Assembly (NCBI GenBank): GCA_009930275.1
Contig: RZYP01000092.1
Location: forward strand, 1 to 7,789
Direction of reading: 5' to 3'
DNA length: 7,789 bases
From: Negativicutes bacterium
GTDB taxonomy: Bacteria > Bacillota_C > Negativicutes > Acidaminococcales > Acidaminococcaceae
The notes under the pieces are model-generated. The model had not been told where the DNA came from. It saw nothing but the letters and a program-made list of their open reading frames with translations, and did not search any database. The translations under genes were made by a program, and so were the position numbers. This document shows, piece after piece, positions 5,922-7,789 of the stretch; the first letter of the stretch is position 1; the number at the start of each line of letters is the position of its first letter.

Positions 5922-7084
5922 CTTTCCTCTTTCATCCGCTTAAGCATTTGCACAATTCGCATTAGTCCCTCATTGAATAATTCCGTGCTGTTTACAAATG
6001 ATAACCGGCAGTAGTCTGTTCCTATTTTCCCGAAAGATGCGCCTGGGACAACTGCAACATTTTCTTCTGCCAAAAGCCGCACAGCAAATGCGTCACCATC
6101 CAGTCCAGATGCCGATACATTGATAAAGGAGAAATAGCCGCCCTCAAACATGGTTCCAGACAGAACTGAGTTTTTACTTTTTGCTGACTCATATGCCTCA
6201 CGCCGCTTCTCTAGTTTTTTAACATACTCTATTACACTATCCTGAGGTCCCTCCAAAGCAGCCAGTGCGGCATACTGAACAAATTCGGCCGTATTTGTGT
6301 TTATATGCTGGTGAATTAGCAATGCACTTTTAATCAAATCCGCATGTGCATGCAAATACCCAACTCGCCACCCAGTCATAAAGTAAGTCTTGCTGAAGCC
6401 GCCAACCGTAAGCACTCGATCACGTATAGATTCTATTGAAGCAGGCGATAGGTGTTTCTTATCGGGCATTACCATCGCATCATACACTTCATCTGATAAG
6501 AGATAGAGATTCGGATATCTTGTCATAAGGTTGACCAAAAAGTCTAAATCGTGTTCTTTAATCATTCGCCCAGAGGGATTGTTTGGTGAATTTAAAAAAA
6601 GAATCTTTGATTTGTCGTTAACCGCCTCTTGTATTTTTTCTAAATCCATGTCGAAGTTCGGGAGTTTTAGATTTACGTCACGGATAACAACGCCACCCAA
6701 CGCCAGTTCAAGAATCGGCGCGTTACTCACATAACAAGGGCGAATCAGAATCACTTCGTCCTCTGGCTCTAAAAGAGCTAGGCATGCAAGATAAAGCGCA
6801 TTTTTCGCCCCTGGCGTTACGATTATTTCATCCGCTTTTGCAGGTATGCTGTTGTGATCTCTTAGCTTTACCGCAAGAGCCTCCCGCAACGCTGGCAATC
6901 CCATCGAATTGGAATATCGAGTTCGGCCGTCTCGCAATGCTTTCACACCGGCCTCAACTATGTGGGGAGGTGTATTGACTTCGGCCTCACCAAGACCTAG
7001 TGATATTATCGATTTTCCCGCCGCAATATGTTTACGGACATACTGATTAAATTGTAATGTTATTGATGGTGCAATTGCTCTCAT
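5918..7084 (-). CDS. Class I/II PLP-dependent aminotransferase (aspartate-aminotransferase fold)
   Basis: A 388-residue fold-type I aminotransferase, the usual length, which would swap an amino group between an amino acid and a 2-keto acid in the cytosol. Visible sites are TRYSNSMGLPALREAL (55-70), VTPGAKNAL (89-97, phosphate-binding region), SPNNPSG (166-172, with the cofactor-contacting Asn N169), SDEVYD (197-202, D198 and Y201), GGFSKTYFMTGWRVGY (228-243, with K232 as the Schiff-base lysine) and R360 in YCRLSF, which binds the substrate carboxylate. All key residues are present. It is not of the DegT/sugar-aminotransferase type, so its substrate is probably an amino acid rather than a nucleotide sugar. 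It is the first gene of the visible operon, with AAAGG about 10 bp before its ATG, and overlaps the next gene by 4 bp. Amino-acid specificity is not deducible. Confidence 0.94.
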   Translation of the reverse strand: MRAIAPSITLQFNQYVRKHIAAGKSIISLGLGEAEVNTPPHIVEAGVKALRDGRTRYSNSMGLPALREALAVKLRDHNSIPAKADEIIVTPGAKNALYLACLALLEPEDEVILIRPCYVSNAPILELALGGVVIRDVNLKLPNFDMDLEKIQEAVNDKSKILFLNSPNNPSGRMIKEHDLDFLVNLMTRYPNLYLLSDEVYDAMVMPDKKHLSPASIESIRDRVLTVGGFSKTYFMTGWRVGYLHAHADLIKSALLIHQHINTNTAEFVQYAALAALEGPQDSVIEYVKKLEKRREAYESAKSKNSVLSGTMFEGGYFSFINVSASGLDGDAFAVRLLAEENVAVVPGASFGKIGTDYCRLSFVNSTELFNEGLMRIVQMLKRMKEER

Positions 7085-7574
7085 AACAATAACCTTTCAG
7101 TCTGATTTTGATTTGTTGTTTGCCATATAAATCACCACATATTTTTCACGATATAATTGATAACTTCACTTTCCATCCAAATACAAACGGTTCTCGTCTT
7201 CACTCCGATTTTCCATTCGATTATTTTTCGCATAAATTTATAGGCGTTGGAAATAATAATTTATTCGTTGTTGCAGATCCATCGCTTGATTGCTTTGCCA
7301 AAAATATGGGGTCATAGCTTGTTCTTGCATTACACTGTTTTTGTATTTTTCCGTTATTGCAACGAAATTAATTTTTATATGGCTGAACCCACCCCTAAAA
7401 ACGTCCGCTCGGAGCGAAGCAGAAAAGGGCTGGCGTATTCCCACCAGCAACACAGTTCAATGGTTGAAAGCCCGCTGCCAAGTAGGCATAATAACTTTCA
7501 ATGGTTGAAAAATAAAATTTCGGGCTCGTCCTCCGTCCTCCGTGTACTCCAGTGACTAACAGGAACGGGTGGTT
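7085..7574 (-). other. Upstream non-coding region, no convincing gene
   Basis: This stretch, and the repeat block to its right, lies before the first gene. The reading frames in it (about 70 to 100 codons on both strands) match no family I recognise and overlap each other, so I treat them as chance. The part from 7085 to about 7380 is AT-rich and should hold the operon promoter, but I see no good -35/-10 pair. From about 7381 rightward the composition rises and small inverted repeats appear: CGCTC-G-GAGCG (7406-7416), GCTGG/CCAGC (7429-7448), and the twin dyads listed separately. The change in texture near 7380 may mark the edge of an inserted or repeat-derived segment. Confidence 0.4.
7455..7510. 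repeat. Two inverted-repeat motifs TTCAA-TGG-TTGAA, 41 bp apart
   Basis: TTCAATGGTTGAAA occurs at 7456-7469 and again at 7497-7510. Each is a dyad around a TGG centre; the right copy has 6-bp arms (TTTCAA/TTGAAA, 7496-7510) and the left 5-bp arms. The 41-bp spacing is close to four helical turns, so a protein dimer could sit on both on the same face. A related TGGTTGAAG lies at 7570-7578, at the start of the tandem repeat. They could be operators, or simply parts of a dispersed repeat; nothing here decides between these. Confidence 0.6.
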
Positions 7575-7789
7575 GAAGATTTTTTCACAACCGTTCATTT
7601 CATTCACTAGAGCAAACTTGCCCGAGGAATAGAGAGTAATCATCCATCTCTGCACCCCTCTGACTTCCTCTAGCGTAGCGGTTGTAGAAGATTTTTTCAC
7701 AACCGTTCATTTCATTCACTAGAGCAAACTTGCCCGAGGAATAGAGAGCAACTTTCCTCACTCCAACCCTCTGACTTCCTCTAGCGTAG
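7571..7789. repeat. Tandem repeat of about 111 bp, two copies, open at the right edge
   Basis: A 62-bp block is identical at 7575-7636 and 7687-7748. A 22-bp block is identical at 7657-7678 and 7768-7789. Between them lie unlike stretches of 20 bp (7637-7656) and 19 bp (7749-7767). The period is 112 bp by the first block and 111 bp by the second, so a reading frame is not kept between copies, which argues against a repeat protein. The second copy ends exactly at the window edge, so more copies may follow. Each copy starts with a small hairpin, for example CGGTTGT (7679-7685) pairing with ACAACCG (7699-7705) across a T-rich loop. No CRISPR, transposase or tRNA signal is seen. Confidence 0.85.

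Noticed and set aside
5554..5943. Plus-strand open frame of 129 codons opposite the dehydrogenase
   Set aside because: It lies wholly antisense to a gene with clear catalytic motifs and has no recognisable domain; a shadow frame.
7238..7453. Minus-strand open frame of 71 codons upstream of the aminotransferase
   Set aside because: No recognisable motif, no ribosome site, and it crosses the change in composition near 7380; most likely chance.
7247..7555. Plus-strand open frame of 102 codons
   Set aside because: It overlaps the minus-strand frames and the repeats, its composition looks like translated non-coding DNA, and no domain is recognisable.
7395..7700. Minus-strand open frame of 101 codons with a GTG start
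   Set aside because: It begins inside the tandem repeat, matches no family I know, spans the dyad repeats and has no ribosome site. A stop lies just upstream in frame, and the 112-bp period breaks the frame between copies.
7679..7705. Rho-independent terminator
   Set aside because: The T-run lies in the hairpin loop rather than after the stem, so it does not fit a terminator on either strand.
7571..7789. CRISPR array or diversity-generating retroelement target
   Set aside because: The repeat blocks (62 and 22 bp) are too long and uneven for a CRISPR with 19-20 bp cores, no cas genes are present, and there is no reverse transcriptase or adenine-biased variation.

Overview
The window carries nine protein-coding genes, all on the minus strand, so transcription runs from right to left. 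About 705 bp of apparently non-coding, repeat-bearing DNA lies upstream of the first gene. The last gene, a glycosyltransferase, is cut by the left edge. Short gaps, overlapping start and stop codons, a family-2 glycosyltransferase, a beta-helix acyltransferase and a CarB-like ATP-grasp protein look like an accessory surface-polysaccharide or protein-glycosylation locus of a bacterium, probably Gram-negative. The sequence does not fix the genus. Base composition is uneven: lines in the ketoacyl-synthase gene are near 25% G+C, while lines in the ATP-grasp gene exceed 60%. This is what a cluster assembled by transfer would look like.

In order of transcription there are three tightly packed modules. 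Module 1 (7084 down to 4360) holds a class I PLP aminotransferase, a D-2-hydroxyacid dehydrogenase overlapping it by 4 bp, and a left-handed beta-helix acyltransferase 2 bp later. The first two could convert an amino acid into a 2-keto acid and then a 2-hydroxy acid. Module 2 (4322 down to 2347) holds a ketoacyl-ACP synthase III, a dedicated acyl carrier protein and a FabG-like ketoreductase. Together they could make a 3-hydroxyacyl-ACP from an acyl-CoA and a malonyl unit. No dehydratase or enoyl reductase is present, so the product would stay hydroxylated. Module 3 (2165 to the left edge) follows a 181-bp gap that may hold its own weak promoter. It contains a GNAT N-acyltransferase, an ATP-grasp ligase overlapping it by 4 bp, and the glycosyltransferase.

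The overall inference is a pathway that makes unusual hydroxyacyl or 2-hydroxy-acid groups and attaches them, by the GNAT, beta-helix or ATP-grasp enzymes, to a sugar or other glycan component. No sugar-nucleotide dehydratase or DegT-type sugar aminotransferase is visible, so the acceptor must be made by genes outside the window.

The right end (7085-7789) shows no convincing gene. It holds two near-identical inverted-repeat motifs 41 bp apart. It also holds a tandem repeat of about 111 bp, with a perfectly conserved 62-bp block, a conserved 22-bp block and a divergent 19-20 bp stretch between them. The repeat runs off the right edge.
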